A stretch of 6,880 bases of DNA from Phycisphaerales bacterium (GTDB lineage Bacteria > Planctomycetota > Phycisphaerae > Sedimentisphaerales > Anaerobacaceae), in the NCBI GenBank assembly GCA_011057845.1, contig DSDB01000582.1, positions 1-6,880 on the forward strand, given 5' to 3'. The notes beneath the pieces are model-generated. The model did no database searches and was not told where the DNA came from. It saw nothing but the letters and a program-made list of their open reading frames with translations. Position 1 is the stretch's first letter. Each line of letters begins with the position of its first letter. Positions 5,871 to 6,880 of this stretch are shown piece after piece. The position numbers and the translations under genes are program-made.

Positions 5871-6880
5871 CAACCTTCGTCCGCGGGGGTGTGGGAGTGT
5901 TTCTGGGTCCGCAGGTTGAGTTCGTCGAGTTGCTTGGGGTCGACCTCGCTGGGGGCCTCGGTCATGAGGCACTGGCCCTTCTGGGTCTTGGGGAAGGCGA
6001 TGACGTCGCGGATATTGTCCGTTCCGGTCAGGAGCATCACGAGGCGGTCGAGTCCGAAGGCGATGCCGCCGTGGGGCGGAGCGCCGTATTCGAGGGCCTG
6101 AAGGAAGAAGCCGAAGCGGGCCTCGGCCTGTTGGCGGGAGATGTTGAGCAGGTCGAAGACCTTCTGCTGGACCTTCGGGTTGTGGATACGGATACTGCCT
6201 CCGCCGATTTCGGAGCCGTTGACGACGATATCGTAGGCCTGCGAGCGGATATGGCCGGGGTCGGTTTCGAGCTTGGGCAGGTCCTCGGGGACCGGGGCGG
6301 TAAAGGGGTGGTGCAGCGAGTCGTAACGCTTCTCGTCCTCGTTCCACTCGAACAGCGGGAAATCAACGATCCAGACGAATTCGAAGGCGTTGGGGTCGTA
6401 GAGCTTGAGTTCCCGGCCGAGCTTGCATCGCAGCGGGGCCAGGGCCTTGTTGGCGGCGGCTTCGGTGTCGGCGACGAACAGCAGCAGGTCGCCCTCTTTG
6501 GCGTCAAAACGCTCGATGACCTGGCGGCATTGCTCGGGGCTGAAGAACTTGGCCGAGCCGCCGAAGAAGGCCAACGGGTCGTTCTCGCGCACCACGCGGG
6601 TCCACGCCAAGCCCTTGGCTCCGTAATCGGCGACGAAACCGGTGAGGGTCTTCTCAATGTCGCTGCGGGAGTATTTCTCGGCCGCGGCCGGGGCGCAGAG
6701 GCCCTTGACGATGCCGCCTCTTTCGACGGCGCCGGTGAAGACCTTGAAGGAGGTGTCTTTGGCGATGTCGGAGATGTCCCGCAGTTTCATGTCGAAGCGC
6801 AGGTCGGGCCGGTCGATGCCGTAGTCCCGCATGGCCTGTTGATAGGTCATGCGGCGGATGGGCAGGGCGACGTCGATGCC
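5870..6880 (-). CDS. aspS: Aspartyl-tRNA synthetase, C-terminal 336 residues (5' end beyond window)
   Basis: AspRS activates aspartate with ATP and attaches it to tRNA-Asp in the cytoplasm. The frame is open to the right edge; the ATG at 6848-6850 is an internal methionine (RRMTYQQAMRDYGIDRPDLRF fits the family's RMTYxEAMxxYGxDKPDLRF), not the start. In fragment numbering, residues about 40-145 cover the GAD insertion domain that marks bacterial-type AspRS. They are followed by FVWIVDFPLFEW (168-179), HHPFTAP (190-196), the active-site stretch NGSEIGGGSIRIHNP (221-235) and class II motif 3, GGIAFGLDRLVMLL (271-284) with Arg279 for ATP binding. IRDVIAFPKTQ (290-300) is the conserved C-terminal signature. 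Bacterial AspRS is about 590 residues, so some 250 N-terminal residues (anticodon-binding OB fold, motifs 1 and 2) lie outside. Discriminating or non-discriminating type cannot be told from this half. The stop is TGA at 5870-5872. Confidence 0.97.
   Translation of the reverse strand, partial: GIDVALPIRRMTYQQAMRDYGIDRPDLRFDMKLRDISDIAKDTSFKVFTGAVERGGIVKGLCAPAAAEKYSRSDIEKTLTGFVADYGAKGLAWTRVVRENDPLAFFGGSAKFFSPEQCRQVIERFDAKEGDLLLFVADTEAAANKALAPLRCKLGRELKLYDPNAFEFVWIVDFPLFEWNEDEKRYDSLHHPFTAPVPEDLPKLETDPGHIRSQAYDIVVNGSEIGGGSIRIHNPKVQQKVFDLLNISRQQAEARFGFFLQALEYGAPPHGGIAFGLDRLVMLLTGTDNIRDVIAFPKTQKGQCLMTEAPSEVDPKQLDELNLRTQKHSHTPADEG

Noticed and set aside
6848..6850. ATG at 6848-6850 as the start of aspS
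   Set aside because: The ten upstream codons stay in frame to the window edge, and the fragment lacks the anticodon-binding domain and class II motifs 1 and 2, so the gene continues beyond the window.

Overview
The window reads as a GC-rich Gram-negative bacterial chromosome. Planctomycetota (Phycisphaerae / Sedimentisphaerales-like) is my best guess, from the mature N-terminus of the channel protein (a GEPNDPNA-type stretch), the extracytoplasmic c-type haem sensor kinase and the A-rich heptamer arrays between genes. This is an impression, not a computed placement. There are four protein genes, two of them cut by the window edges. I see no rRNA, tRNA, CRISPR array, transposase or complete mobile element.

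Layout. (1) Positions 1-405, minus strand: the N-terminal 135 residues of a secreted or lipid-anchored S9-family (prolyl oligopeptidase / acylaminoacyl-peptidase type) serine peptidase. (2) Positions 406-642: a divergent intergenic region with a near-consensus sigma70-type promoter for the peptidase (TTGAGA-17-TATCAT, minus) and a weaker candidate for the rightward gene (TTGCAC-17-GATGAT, plus). (3) Positions 643-4110, plus: an 1155-residue mechanosensitive channel of MscK/MscM architecture, with a signal sequence, a long periplasmic coiled-coil region, 11 membrane segments and a C-terminal MscS core. (4) Positions 4105-5730, minus: a 541-residue membrane histidine kinase with a periplasmic DUF3365/Tll0287-like sensor domain carrying a CxxCH haem c motif. 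It converges with the channel gene, and both stop codons lie in one TTATAA hexamer. (5) Positions 5731-5870: a repeat element of two facing heptamer arrays (AAAATCA on the left, TTTGATT on the right) around a short GC-rich core hairpin. It fills exactly the space from the aspS stop codon to the kinase start codon. (6) Positions 5870-6880, minus: the C-terminal 336 residues of aspartyl-tRNA synthetase (aspS).

How the parts relate. The channel is an osmotic safety valve, the kinase a redox or gas sensor, and AspRS a housekeeping enzyme, so no single pathway is evident. The kinase follows aspS on the same strand and may be read from an aspS transcript through the repeat element, but no response regulator is visible. 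The most unusual feature is the stop-to-start inverted heptamer element, which replaces any normal leader and Shine-Dalgarno sequence of the kinase gene. I did not find a convincing new multi-gene system here.
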